Shown here one piece after another: positions 1 through 12,200 of a stretch of 64,000 bases of DNA. Numbering within the stretch: the first letter of the stretch is position 1; every line of letters starts with the position of its first letter. A model generated the notes under the pieces. It was not told where the DNA came from and did no database searches. It was given only the letters and a program-made list of their open reading frames with translations. The stretch is taken from positions 14,702,058-14,766,057 of the forward strand of contig NC_068345.1 of the NCBI RefSeq assembly GCF_014633365.1, written 5' to 3'. Position numbers and translations under genes: made by a program. Source of the stretch: Diospyros lotus (taxonomy: Eukaryota; Streptophyta; Magnoliopsida; Ericales; Ebenaceae).

Positions 1-197
1 TATGATCATGGTGGCCAAATGAGTTCATATTCGCCTTCCAGCTAAGTTACTTTCTAAGGAGTATTCGAATCCAATTATTCAAAGAAAGAGATCAGATCTG
101 GCAACAGGTGGAGATCTTGACATTACTCGTCCATGGAGTCAGCCCTCAAAGATAAAAGAAAGCTTTAGATCCATAGTAGGACCAAATCAAGCAAGCA

Positions 198-1220
198 TTG
201 GAAGCATACCTAATGCTTGCAGTTGGCAGACAGCAAATGGAGGTAAAATTAAATCAGGTCAAAGATGAGAGGTTCAATGAAGAACTCAATAACCTAAAAC
301 AAGAAGGCTCCATAACAGATTATAAGGTCAGGTTTGAGGAATTAAAAACGCTAATGCTCAACTCTCATCCGACCTTGAATAAGTCTCACTTTGTGTTGAA
401 ATTCATTAATGGTCTTAATGATGCGCTAAGGTCTATGGTGAAAATGATGTGTCCTACCACGGTACAAGCAGCAGCTGAGAAGGTTAGGTTGCAAGAGTTG
501 GCACTAGAAGCTATTTACAGAAAGCACGGGTTGCTGCCTAAAAGTTATCCTAAGAGCAGCCAACAGATTGAAAGAGCTTCTAAAGCTACAAATCCAATAG
601 AGCAGGGATCTGAGGAAAAAACAAAGTTGGACTGACCCATTGTAACTAAAGACTCTAGCAAAGAAGACAAATTGGACAAGGATATCGGTGAGGATCACAT
701 CTTATATTTGCAGAGAGTTGATGAAGTAGCATTGGAAAATAAGGATGGCGATGTAGATAGCTTCCATGCTGCTGATGAGAGCCAGGCATGCAACAAAGAC
801 TTGGACCAAAGAAAGAAGTAGGAGGCTGAGGACTTGCACAATCCTACTGCTGCTTTAAACATCAATCTTGTTGTTACTTCAAATGGTGTAGACCAATTAC
901 AGGTGTTGGCTCTAGTAGAAAAGAAGCAATTGAAACTGACTAAACAGGAGAACAACCTTATGGTTCAGAAGATGATGGAAAAGGAAGTTGCTGCCATATG
1001 GTTCAAGAGTTCGGACATTGGAGAAGGGAGCATTGACATGGAGATCCTTGAGGTCTATAGTTTATGTTTAAAGGAGAAAGAAAGCAAGAAGAATCAATCA
1101 GATTACAAAAGCAGCGATTGGATGAATAGTAGGGCTAATAGTTGTAACTTCTTGGGAACAAGAACTCTCTCAAGGAGGGAGGAATTGTCACGACCCCAAG
1201 AATCCCCAAGAATAGAATAG
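198..1220 (+). pseudogene. Ty3-type Gag remnant of element E
   Basis: Two open blocks (198-635 and 834-1220) lie in different frames with stops between them, so the gene is dead. The first block carries the retrotransposon Gag core: motifs such as [28 protein letters not shown] and [14 protein letters not shown] match the Gag of gypsy A (13896-14570) and of element C. The second block (HNPTAALNINLVVTSNG) matches the region after gag in element C. No CCHC zinc knuckle is visible. A normal Gag would package the RNA into cytoplasmic particles; this copy cannot. Confidence 0.7.
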
Positions 1221-1534
1221 TAATACGTATAAATGTTTTTCTCTTGGTTGTACTTTTGCTATAGTTGTTAGTACCTTCAGTTGCAAGCCTAAATAGGCTG
1301 GAGTAGTTAGAGGATAAAATGTTTTGAATGATAATGGAATTCATCCATTTTCCCTCTCATCAATTCTCTCTCAATTTCCCTCTGACCTCTCTCTCTCTTT
1401 CTCTGTAATTCTTTCCTAATTCTTTATGTAACTCTCCCCCAATTCTTCTTGTATCTCCCTCTCTTTCAGTATAATTTCCCTTGATTTCTTCCAAATTCCT
1501 ATTCAAATCCTTGGCAAGCCCTAGAGTCATGACA
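1186..1534 (+). repeat. 3' LTR of element E with polypurine tract
   Basis: Begins TGTCACGACC and ends GAGTCATGACA, an imperfect inverted repeat with TG...CA ends. A purine tract (AAGGAGGGAGGAAT) sits directly before it at 1172-1185, which makes it the 3' LTR. Ends and internal sequence match the LTRs of C, D and the solo LTR at 8688-9047. The other target-duplication copy is outside the window. Confidence 0.8.
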
Positions 1535-1635
1535 CCTTGCACCTACGTGCACCTCAAGTGCTCTTTTAATAACTATGGTTGCAAGGATCTATAGTTTTGT
1601 CCACCCAAAAAATGTACTTTGAGATCACTTGAAAG

Positions 1636-2116
1636 CAAAGTTGTTAAAATCAAGATTTTAAATGAGATTGAAAAAGGGTCCATAAAATCGGATCGTAAAA
1701 TCATAAGATTTTAGAAACAATTAAAAATACTCTTTAATGTATGTAAATACATATTCAAAATGATATGATTTTATATAAAATGAATTAAAATTGTTTAATA
1801 ATATGATTATTACAATTTACAATCGTATTCCTTATGAATAAAGTACGTGTATGTACCTATTTCAAAACAAATTCATCTATTAATTTCAAAAATACTAAAT
1901 AATATGAAATTTCTAAATATTAAGTTCATCTTAAACATCTAACAAAAGTACGCGAGTTTACGAGTTTACAAACCGAGTTTACAGACTAAGTTTACAGTAT
2001 TAAATCGCGAGTCAACTCCAATTCTATGAAAATTCGAGTTTATAAGCAAGTTGATTCGTTTAAAGATACGTGACTTGTATACTCGTACGAGTTGACTCAC
2101 GAGTTTGACAACAATG
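1636..2116. mobile_element. hAT-type MITE with 8-bp target duplication
   Basis: A 481-bp AT-rich element flanked by perfect 8-bp direct repeats CTTGAAAG at 1628-1635 and 2117-2124. Termini form an imperfect inverted repeat: CAAAGTTGTTAAAATC at the left and, read inward from the right, CATTGTTGTCAAACTC. The interior contains repeated GAGTTTAC/GAGTTGACTC motifs and no coding capacity. The 8-bp duplication and CA-type ends fit a non-autonomous hAT element. Confidence 0.8.
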
Positions 2117-2124
2117 CTTGAAAG

Positions 2125-3233
2125 TTTATCCATCCAAAACTACATCGTGAGAGTGAGTGCATTTTTCGTAAAAAAAGAATGTGGGCATAGATTTGTTAAG
2201 ACACAATCACATTAAATTTATGATCTCCTCTTGATCTTGATTTCCATGTGCACGATTGTGCAATTTGATCCCAATAGGTACTATATTTACCTATGGTAGT
2301 ATGCCTAGCACCCAATTAGAAACAATGTCAAACATGTCCAACAATTAGGAAACCAAATATGACTAGTACCCAACACTTACAATTCCTCGTTATAGCTCGT
2401 CCCAAGTCTGGATAAAGGAGGAGAGCAGAATTAAGTAACTTGACAGTTAGCATAAGAATCATTAGATCTTTCATTATGAATTTTCTAATCCTAATAAATT
2501 AAATTCCCTCCATCCCAATATGTTGTTATTCCCCAAAAGCTGCCTCAAGCAATGGATAGATCTCTCTCAAAAAGGGCATACCCAGTGCATAAGCCTCCTT
2601 GTTTGAAATATGCATATTCAGAAAATATATGCCATTTTACAGAATAGCCATGAAATCTCATTATATTTTTAAGCAGACATGATGCAAAGAGCCAGCAGCA
2701 ATGCAACAGGAATGCACTGCTGATGAGATGAACCTAGTGAATAATTTAAGCATCACAATGAGAAATTCCAGGGTATTTTTGTTGATCTAATCTCAACCAT
2801 TAACCAAATTTGCTCCAGCAAAATAAATATATACCAAAAACATATATCCCACCCAACGATGACAAACTTCAACCCTATACCTGTCCATACCCTCAAGTGA
2901 TAAATGTGGAATCTGATCCCACTTGCCAGGTATGCTAAAATACTTTAACAGCCATACAGAATAATAGTAATACCACAATCACAAGCTTTAACCCCAAAAG
3001 GTAGGGAGTTGCACACAATATAAAGGTAATAATAATATATGATTATTAATAATAAATAAGCTAAATATAAACCCAAAACAAAAGATAACAACATATCAAG
3101 CCTTAATCCCACTAGGTGTGGTTGGCTATATGAAATTTCAGTTCACCAATCATTTTAAAAGCCAGTAACAAACAAACAAAATTAAAGAAAATACATCCAC
3201 ACAATCATTTAAGCAAAAAAGTTTGGAAGGAAC
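2125..3233. other. SAC gene intron sequence with SINE scraps
   Basis: No exon of the SAC gene or any other gene is recognisable here on either strand. The sequence is AT-rich intron. A stretch near 2566-2606 (GGGCATACCCAGTGCATAAG) looks like part of a tRNA-derived plant SINE, and another SINE end lies at 3085-3140. Confidence 0.5.
3085..3140 (-). repeat. Au-SINE-like 3' fragment
   Basis: Contains AACAACATATCAAGCCTTAA followed by CCCACTAGGTGTGGTTGGC, which matches my recollection of the reversed 3' end of plant Au-type SINEs. Only the tail is visible; the tRNA-related head is absent. Confidence 0.45.
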
Positions 3234-3331
3234 CTTGATAAGATTAAGAACAATAATTGGGTTTCCGTATCTCTTTGAAAGATCTTCAAAATGCAGTCTG
3301 GTTGCCTCATATGTAGGATCATATCTTTGTA
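3234..3331 (-). CDS. SAC-like: SAC gene exon 7
   Basis: 98 bp, acceptor TTTCAG, donor GT at 3233-3232, ends in phase 0. Encodes [20 protein letters not shown] and [12 protein letters not shown]. Intron 6 is 131 bp. The next exon is not found between 1 and 3233, so intron 7 is longer than 3.2 kb and contains element E and the MITE. Confidence 0.92.
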
Positions 3332-6209
3332 CTGAAATAGAAAAAAAAAAAAGCACAAGGACATATGAAAGAAGAAAAGAAATTGTTAACACAAAATCAA
3401 TAACAAAAGGCACATAAACCTTGCAACAAAATAAGCAATCAGAATAATTTGAATTTTCTTACAGATTATATCAGGTTTAGGGCTGAATCTTGAAGCTTCT
3501 TGTGACCAGAAGAGGGGGATAGAACCCCTCATCTGCACAACAGAGCTCATTTTTCCTTTGCAAGACCCAGCTTCTTCATCAAGGACAATTTGTTCTGTTT
3601 CAACATCATTTGCAACTCTTCCCCGATCATTAACTCCCCTTTTCAGATAACTGCATAGAGACCCCCATAAAAATGATGAAGCTATCAATGTAAAAATATA
3701 ACACTATTTCCCCAACATACACAAACAAAATTCAAAAATTGCACCTGCAACTAGGAAATTCCAACTTAGACTCCTAAAAGTTAAGTTAGCAACAATTGGA
3801 CAGAAAGAGTATGGCATATGTCCCAGAGGAGTTGACAGAAAGGAGTCAAGTGTTTTGATGATGCTTATAGGGGTAAAGTACACTTTGCATGCCTACAGTT
3901 TCACCTAAATCCCAACATACCCACCTGATTTAGTAAAACTTACACTCAACCACCTTCAATTACATTTTTTGATTCTCCATTTGAAATTCCAAGGGAAAAG
4001 AGAGAGAGAGAGAGAGAGGCTCCAAACCTTGTAGCCACCATACAGCTAAGAAGTAAATGATAAATGATCTGCTAACTTCCCATCTTTCTAACACATATAA
4101 CATTAATTAGTTCCCATTTGAACCCACTTCCTCAGATTGCCATTAAAATGGCTCCAACTGAGGCCATCCATGTAAGAAGGCCACCTTGGGGGGAAGTCTC
4201 AGCTCCCACAAAGGGTTCCAAGGCAAATCCAAATAGCACCATCAATCAAGACTTTTACTTTGTGATTTTATCTTCTATGAGGATTCTCTGTAATAACAAT
4301 CAAGCCTTAACCCTACTAGCGGGATCAGCTACACAGATTGTAGCTTGACAATAAATTACTAGAATCCATGTTAAAAGATTTGAAGATGTTTATGCTAGTT
4401 GTCAGCAACATAAAGCAAACCCCCTCCTATTTCTAAGCTTCAAACCACTATGGAAAAGAATAATACATTTAGGAACTAAAAGTGTTGAGAAGAGCGGTAC
4501 CTTAACTTTCTGAAAAAAGACTAACTGTCTTTTCTTAACAATTCTACCAAGCGTTCTTTTAGGGAAAGAGCCTCATGGCCACCGTAACCTCCAACCATTT
4601 ATTTTTCTCCATTAGCCTCCCAATTTTCAAACTTTATGTAGAACCTCGTTATCCCATTTCCTTAAAACCTATTTTAAGAAATTTGGTTTCCTAAATACAT
4701 AGGAGGAATTACTAACATGTACCTCCAACAAAACCTAACCCATGTAACTCCAAAAAACCTTCCTTTCTCAATCGAATGTTCTCAAACCTCTAGGGAGGTG
4801 GGCCCATCCTAAGGCCCCCATACTCTAGCAAGGTAGGAATATGATCAAGAACCACCCTAAAAGCTACTCTAGAAGAAAGCTCTAACAACAACAGCATAAC
4901 AAGCTTTACCCCATTATGTGAGTCTTCTACTTGAATTTTAGCTCTCCTATCATTTCTATCTATAGACTTATCTACCGTAAGGCCCTTATAATTATTAAAT
5001 GAGCACAGAGCACTAAGGCACAAAGGGGTCCTGGAGCCTGAGGCGCGAGACAAGGCGCCAGCCGAGCAAAGGCAAGGAGCACCAAGAAAAAAATATAATT
5101 TAATAAAATATAGAAAAATTAAAAGGATAAATACAAAATATAATAAATTAACAAGTATTCATCATCAAATTCAAACATAAACAATTCATAATCAAACAAA
5201 AAACTTCAAGAAAATAAACACAACAATAATAACATCCAACATCAATCATCATCAATCATAAGATGATCTTCTTCATCATCATCATCTAAATTATATTGGT
5301 CACTTCCAAAGTCTTCCTCTTCTTCATATTCTTCTACAAAATCAATATCTTCCTCCTCATCTCTAAGTGCTAGAGGAGTACTAACCTTTGACTAAGAAGA
5401 AGATACTTTTGCCTTTCCCTTTCCCTTTTCCATAACACCTATTCCTTTGGTTGATCTAGTGTGATGGACACTCTCCTCAACTCTAGTAGCTCTAGCAACA
5501 GTACTCCATGTTAGAGAATCATCTTTAAACACAAAGTCTTCTTCCTCATCTGATGATCTGTCCATTCTAACCATTCATCTATCATCTATGTCCTTCAAAG
5601 AGATGGGGTCAATGCAATCACGTGCATCATACCGACGCTTCAAGACTCGATTGTATTTTACAAATACCAAATCATTCAAGCAAAGTTGAGCTAGCTTATT
5701 TCTTTTTTTGTAATGACCCATTAGTGGGTCTAGATTATTTGGTCATTAATTTTGGTATGTGTAGTATATTGATATATTTTGCTATAACTTGATAGATATG
5801 ATAAAAATGAAAATTCTCTATTATGTTGAAAAATCAAAGGCAACGAAAAGAGGAAATTGTGTGTGTGTGTGTGTGTGTAGAAAAGTCAAGAAATGAGAAA
5901 GTATATGTGTTGAAAAGTCAAATGCAAAGGGGGAAAAGTTAAGTTGAAAAGTCAAAAATCTCATGTAGGGGTAAGTTTGTATTAATGTATATAGGGGAGG
6001 GGCAAAATGGGAAAGCAAGATTGAGGGAAGTGGTTGGAAAGTGGCGGCAGGCCACTCCTCCTCCCTTTCCTACCCATACTTCTTCTTCTTCTTCTTCTTC
6101 GTCTTCTTCTTCGGTAAGTTTGTATTAATGTATATAGGGGAGGGGCAAAATGGGAAAGCAAGATTGAGGGAAGTGGTTGGAAAGTGGCGGCAGGCCACTC
6201 CTCCTCCCA

Positions 6210-6241
<32 letters not shown>

Positions 6242-9200
6242 CTTCTTGTCTTGAAGCTTCAAAGGAGGGAGATCCAGCAGGTTGCTTCTTCTTAGGTTCC
6301 ATCAAGCAAGGCAAGTTCTTTATTTCTCCTCCTTTGCTAATGCAAGTTCTTCCCTCGTTCTTCTCTCCAAGGTAAGGATTTCAAAACCTCTTTTAATCCA
6401 TGGGTCAAGGGTTCATCCATTTTCTCTTTGGGGATTGGGTTCTTGAAGGTTATTTTGGATTTGGTGGATTCTCTTCTTGTTGTATGCTTTGTGGGTCTTT
6501 TGGGTTTGTGGATGGTTTCATTCAAAGGCTCAATAGGGTGTTGTTCCACCCTTCTTTTCTTCAAGGAATGGTGCATCTTTTTTATTAGGCTTAGAGCAAG
6601 GCAAGAATTGGTGTCTTGCTTGCATTTTCGTTCTTGGTAATGGCCTTTGTGTTGTTTCTTGGTATCAAGCGGTCGATAGTATGTAGAGGTTGTCGACCGT
6701 TTTCTGATTCCAATCAACCTTTCTTGAGCGAATTGTTGTGAGTTGTCAATCGCCTGTTTAGCCTATCGACCGTTTGGTAGGGCGAGTCTCAATTTCCAAC
6801 GCTCGACCGCTTCTAGCGCAATGGTTATCGACCGTTAAAAACCAAGAGGGTGATATCTTGGTTGTCGACCGTTCGCCCGAGGCTGTCAACCGTTCGTGGT
6901 CTGTGCGAAATGAAACTGTCAACTGGCCCTCATTAGCTATCGACCGTTTCCTTCCAAGACACAGAAACGATCACCCGTTTCTTGTTAACTGTCGACCGAT
7001 TCTGCCCTATTTCCTATTCTTGCTCTCTTAATCAATTGTCTTCTTCTCCCCACTTTTCAAATGGATTATTGTTAAGTTGAACTAATGATTAGAGCTTGAT
7101 TTTAGGCCCAAAAAGGGGAAACTTCATTCGTGAGGGTAAATTGGGTAAATTTTATCATGATGCATGATTATATGAATGTGTTGAAATGGCTTATGAGAAT
7201 ATGATGTGGAAATTATCGATCGAATTATGTGCGAGCATTCATGATCTTATGTGTGTGATGAATGGGTTTCATGTTGTGATTTTGAGTTAATGTATTACTA
7301 TGGGTGAGTAGTGGTAGGGGATTCTTTTATGCATATGGCTATTTTGTATGGCAATTCATGTGTTAAAGCCTTGGATTGAGCTATTGAAAGGGCCCCAAGG
7401 ACCATGTTGGTATTGGGTTGAGCTATTGAAAGGGCCCAAGGTCCACATTGGTCTTGGGTTGAGCTAATATTGAATGGGCCCCAAGGACCACATGGTGAGT
7501 ATATGAATGCATAGTCTTGGGTTGAACAAATTTTGAATAAGCCCCAAGGGCAGTGCTAGTCTTGGGTTGAACTAATTTAGAATGGGCCCCAAGTACCATA
7601 AGGAGTTTTGTTGAGTGCATGGCCTTGGGTTGAGCTAATTTTGAATGGGCCCCAAGGACCATATGGTTTGTGTGCACCTATGTATGTGTTAACCCTTATC
7701 AACATTCAAAAATGTGATTATATGCTCATAATGGCATGTGCGCGTTGAAATATGAAAGGGTAGGGCATAATATAGTTTATGGAATGCTATAAGTGGTTAC
7801 TCCCTACTCATTTCTTGTTATTCATGTCTTTATTCATAATGTTTTCATTGCTTATATTATACTTACTAAGTCTTATGGCTCATCCTTACTTTTTCATCAT
7901 TCCAAGTAATGGCAAGCTCGTAGTTGAGGGTGAGGTGAGTGGCGTCTGAGCCGGTGGTATAGTATGGGTGTATAGAGACATCACAGCCAAAAGATTCTTG
8001 TGGGTTCGTTTTAAGAGCATATAGAAAAGAGATTTATTTTGTGATTAGCTTTTGATGCCTTTCATTTTGAAATTTATGGGCGGTTGAGCCCTAAATAGAT
8101 TATTAATCGTGAGATGGTGTATTTATTTATTTTGCTCCTGTTGTGGAGGAGCAAGATTGGAAATTATAATCATTTTGAGTTATATCTGTATCGATTTTGT
8201 GGGGACCTCCCTTCAAATTCCTATGCTAGCGGGATATCCGAAAGTGGGCCATTACATTTGTTGTTATGAATCTACAAATTGATACAAAACATTTTTAATA
8301 AGTATTATGTCATTTGAAAAAACTAAGTAAAGAGTCTATGTTAGTTGTTACTCACATGCTAAAAAATGCTCCAATTACGCTCACATCTAGATGCACTGCA
8401 AGTAAGGCTAAGCACTTTTAACTGCAAATTTTTGCAAGTTTGGCATGGAAGGTCCATAAGATTTCCACCATTCAGCTGTTGAGATGGAATAATTAGGTTG
8501 ATGCTATTTATCATTTATCAAACATCTTATAAACTAATCTTAAAAACTTAACTATGAACTAATTTAATTTGAAAATTGAAATAAATCCCACAAACTCAAT
8601 TGCTTGGGGATTTTGTATTTCGATGTCAAATAGTCAACTCCATACCAAAAACACTTTCAGAATTTTGATATAAAGTGAATTGGTTACTGACACGAACCTA
8701 GGGTTGAGCTAGGGTATGAAAAGGAAATTGAGAAGATTAAGAGAAGAATTTGGAGAGAGAGATCAGAGGGGAGGGAGAGAAATAGCAAGAAAGATGAAGA
8801 GTATTCGAGAGAAAGAGAGAGATGAGAGAGAGATAGGATATGGGAAAGAAGACTTATGTATTATTCGATAATCCCTTACTCATACCCATCAGCTACATAT
8901 AAAGCCCACCTCCTAACTGATATAACAGAAGAGGTTGGACTGTTGTACAGTTAGCTCTTCAACTCCCTAACCACTTACAACTTCCAGCTAACTAATACAA
9001 GTGGTTATTTATACAGGAAAATCCCTTTTTACCCTAGGATCGTGACAGCCACTTATTTTCTCTCGCTCCTCATAGCTTAGAACCAACCTTTGCAAAGCTT
9101 TGTACAATCCCGTCATAATCTCTTCTTCTTCAAAAATATTGGAATCTAAGCAAAAGAACTCTGGATTTAAATAGTGTCCAGCTGCACGCAAAGGTCGATG

Positions 9201-12200
9201 AAGTTGACATTCCCACCTTTTATCAATGATTTTAAATACTTCATCATATTTTTCTTCTCTTTCCTAAAAGGATTTTGCAATGGTTTGCTTAGCTCTATGT
9301 TATGGAGAGAGAATTCAAAAGAACAGGAGTAAGATCGGAAGAACATAGGGAGAGAGAAAGAATGGGGAGAAATCAAAGAGAAATTTGGAAGAGAATTAAG
9401 AGAGAAAAAGACTTGAATTATGATATCATTCAGCCATATTCTCAAAACTATGGCATAGCTTTATATATAAAGCTATCCAGCAATTATTTACAGCTTTGCA
9501 ACGGTTGCACTTCCACTTCCACTACTCCTAATTCATAACTATAAGAAATAACTACAACTGCATTAAACTACAGTTATTAATATATCCTTGGTGGGTTGTG
9601 ACAATCCCTCCTCTTTGAAAGATTTCTTGTTCCCAAGAAATCCAGTAATTAGACCAATATTTCGTCATCCAATCCCTGCTTTCATCATCTAATTCATCCA
9701 TCCTAAAATGTTCCTTCACCATCTTCTCACACTGCTTGTGAAGTTTGGCTGCTTCATCCTCTTCATGTCTTATTTCAGTTTGAAGAAACTTCAAACTTCC
9801 ATCTAGGACCGCAGGTTCCACAATGGCTGAAACTTGACCTCCATATATAGATTTAGACCACCTATAATAATTTTCTAGAGTCCAGCGGTCCAAAATTACT
9901 AGTCTTTGGACCTCATCAGTCTTACAATCAGTTTCCTAGGAGCCAATATAAGATTGTTCAAGTCCGAATTGCCCAATCAAAACTTCTTTGATTGCATGTG
10001 GAGCGTCAAAACCTTGATCCAACCTAGAATAGATGCCAAAGACATACATCTCATAAGATGCATGAGAGATCTCTTCATCATGACTTTCATCTTCAACATG
10101 ATTTATAGCTGGATTATCTAATGAATCAATATTTTTTTCCAATTCAAATTGTTCCTTAGTTTGCTATAAGTCAGAAATCTGAGGAAGGACTCTAGCACCA
10201 ATTGCCTCGCAGATGAATGATCATTCAATCAGAATTACCTGATCCAAAAAAGGTAATTTATCAGCTTCTTGCAAACTAGAAGCATTAGGTAGAATTCCAG
10301 TGCCTACTCGAATCAGTTCTACAGTGGAACTTGAAAGAAATTCCACTAGTAGGGTAACCTAAAACCTTTTTGAAATCATTATCATTAAGTCGTCCAGCTT
10401 TTGATCAATTTTAGTGCATTCTTCCTTGATTCCTTTCTCCATTGCTTGCCTCTGAAATTGCCTCCAATAATGACCAGAATCTGCCTCTGAAACTGCTTCT
10501 AGAATTGCCTGGATCTACTACCAAGAATCAACTGCTCTGATACCAAATGTCAAGATCTAGGTTTAACCTAGGGTTTTTAGTGGAAATTGGAAGAAGGAGA
10601 GAGAGAGAGAGAGAGAGAGAGTTCAAAAGAACAAAAGGGAGTAAGAACAAAGGAAGAAATAAAGAATGGGGAGAAATCAAAGAGAAATTCAAAAGAGCAT
10701 TGAGAGAGAAAAGACTTGAATTCTGATATCATTCAACTAGATTCTCGAAACTGTGGCATAGCTTTATATATAAAGCTATCTAGCAGTTATTTCAACTTTA
10801 CAATGATTACCACTTCCACTTCCACTACTCCTAATTATAACTATAAGAAATAACTACAACTGCATTAAACTACAGTTACTAATATATCCTTGGGGGTCGT
10901 GACACTCTACCATCGCCTCATAAATGTATCCCATTGCAGATCTCTTTTCACCATCAACCAACCTAAGGATTCAGACTAAAGGACCAAATACCTTAAGAAT
11001 GTAAACAATGTTAGTCCAAGCATTAATATGGTGGCAAACGCTCTTTTACCTGCAGCTTCCTTAGCCCATTTGCTGCTTGTCCAATCCTTTGAGGTGAACA
11101 TTTTTCTCAAATTTGTCTTTTGCTTATGTATTCTCAAAAGTGTGAGACAAGCAGTTGCAAATCACATGACACCAACTCGAATAAGCTCTCTTTCTCCTGT
11201 AAACTTCCTCAACATTCACCACTCCTGGTCTAACATTTATACAAGGCATTCAATTGCATTGCCCTCTTCAATATCCTACCAACAACAGGCATTTTGCCTA
11301 TATCTTCTAACATTAAATCAATGCAATGGGCCACAGAAGGAGTCCAATACAAATGTTTTCGCTTTGCTTGAAACAATTCCCCTAAAAATTAAGATAAGAA
11401 AATAAATTTTAAATTTAAACACTGACTAAAGTAAGATTATGAAAATGAATTGAAGATTTTGTAAGTAGATTCAAAATTGAATTGTCTTGCCTGCAAGGAC
11501 ATTATTAGATGCATTATCAGTGACAACTTGGACAACTTTTTTCTCTCCGATACACTCCACCAGGCTATCAAGTAATTCAAACATTTTCTTCCCAGTCTTT
11601 GAATAATCAGAAGCATCAACAGATTCCAATAGAAATGAACCCTTTGGAGAATTTACCAAAAAAATTATCAAAGTTCTCTATTTCTTATCAATCCATCCAT
11701 CAGCCATAATAGAGTGACCATACTTTCCCATTCTTCCTCATAAGACTTCATCATTTGTTTCGCATCAGCAACTTCCTTATGTAACAAAGGAACCCTAACC
11801 TCATGGTAACCTTGATGGTTTCATCCCAATGTCGAATTGGCCAACGAATTCAGCCATCACAGCAAAACTAGGATAGTTGACAGCATTGAATGGAATTGCC
11901 GCATCATACATCCATTTAGCTATATCTCTACAAGCTTTATCACGCAATTCCTTTTTACAAATTTCATTCATCGTAGTTTGTTTCATCCTCTTCCTATCTT
12001 GCAATATTTTCTCTGCACTAGGAGTACAAAATACATCTATTGGCCCTTTTACTTTTGGCTTTTTCGCATTGAAAGACTTACTACTGCCCTCTTTTGAACT
12101 CTTGATTTTAAGTCCAACAATATCATCTTCATCTATATCATCACCAAAAGCATTCACATCTCAAAATTTGGAATAGAACTTTTCTCCACTCTCATTGCAG

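Larger units (their letters stand above)
1..1534 (+). mobile_element. 3' part of a gag-only (TR-GAG-like) LTR element, copy E
   Basis: The left end is cut by the window. Seen: a degraded gag reading frame, a purine-rich tract and one complete LTR ending at 1534. No protease, RT or integrase sequence lies between the gag and the LTR. The distal gag part resembles the minus-strand gag of element C (16704-18074), so E is probably a copy of the same non-autonomous family in opposite orientation. It sits in the SAC gene intron that follows exon 7. The family label (terminal-repeat retrotransposon with GAG) is inferred from structure. Confidence 0.75.
5709..8256 (+). mobile_element. 2.5-kb solo LTR (gypsy, Tekay/Del-like) inside hAT1
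   Basis: Starts TGTAATGACC and ends GGGCCATTACA, inverted TG...CA termini, and interrupts the hAT transposase between the dimerisation segment and [10 protein letters not shown]. Flanks are TTTTT / TTTGT, so the 5-bp duplication is imperfect or blurred by a T run. A TATA-like ATGTATATAGGGG at 5986-5998 suggests plus orientation. No internal gag-pol, so it is a solo LTR. Clade is guessed from LTR length and termini. Confidence 0.7.
9298..10904 (-). mobile_element. Small non-autonomous LTR element D (1.6 kb)
   Basis: Complete element with 5-bp duplication CTCTA (9293-9297 and 10905-10909), inserted in the hAT transposase. LTRs are 10548-10904 (5', minus sense) and 9298-9603 (3'). The primer site next to the 5' LTR (GCTCTGATACCA, 10534-10545 on plus) is complementary to initiator tRNA-Met. 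A purine tract precedes the 3' LTR (9604-9616). The 944-bp interior has only short frames and no pol, so it depended on proteins made elsewhere. Confidence 0.88.

Noticed and set aside
2793..2978. Small minus frame in intron 7 as a SAC exon
   Set aside because: No match to SAC proteins and no suitable splice sites.
5982..6314. Open frames with poly-Glu or poly-Ser (minus and plus)
   Set aside because: They are translations of TTC/CTT microsatellites in the solo LTR and have no protein-like sequence outside the runs.
7369..7667. CRISPR-like repeat-spacer pattern
   Set aside because: Repeats are imperfect, spacers vary in length, there are no cas genes, and the context is a plant LTR.
10602..10622. 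AG-run as a regulatory GAGA element
   Set aside because: Simple repeats like this recur in all LTRs of the family and near 4000 and 57640; no independent support.
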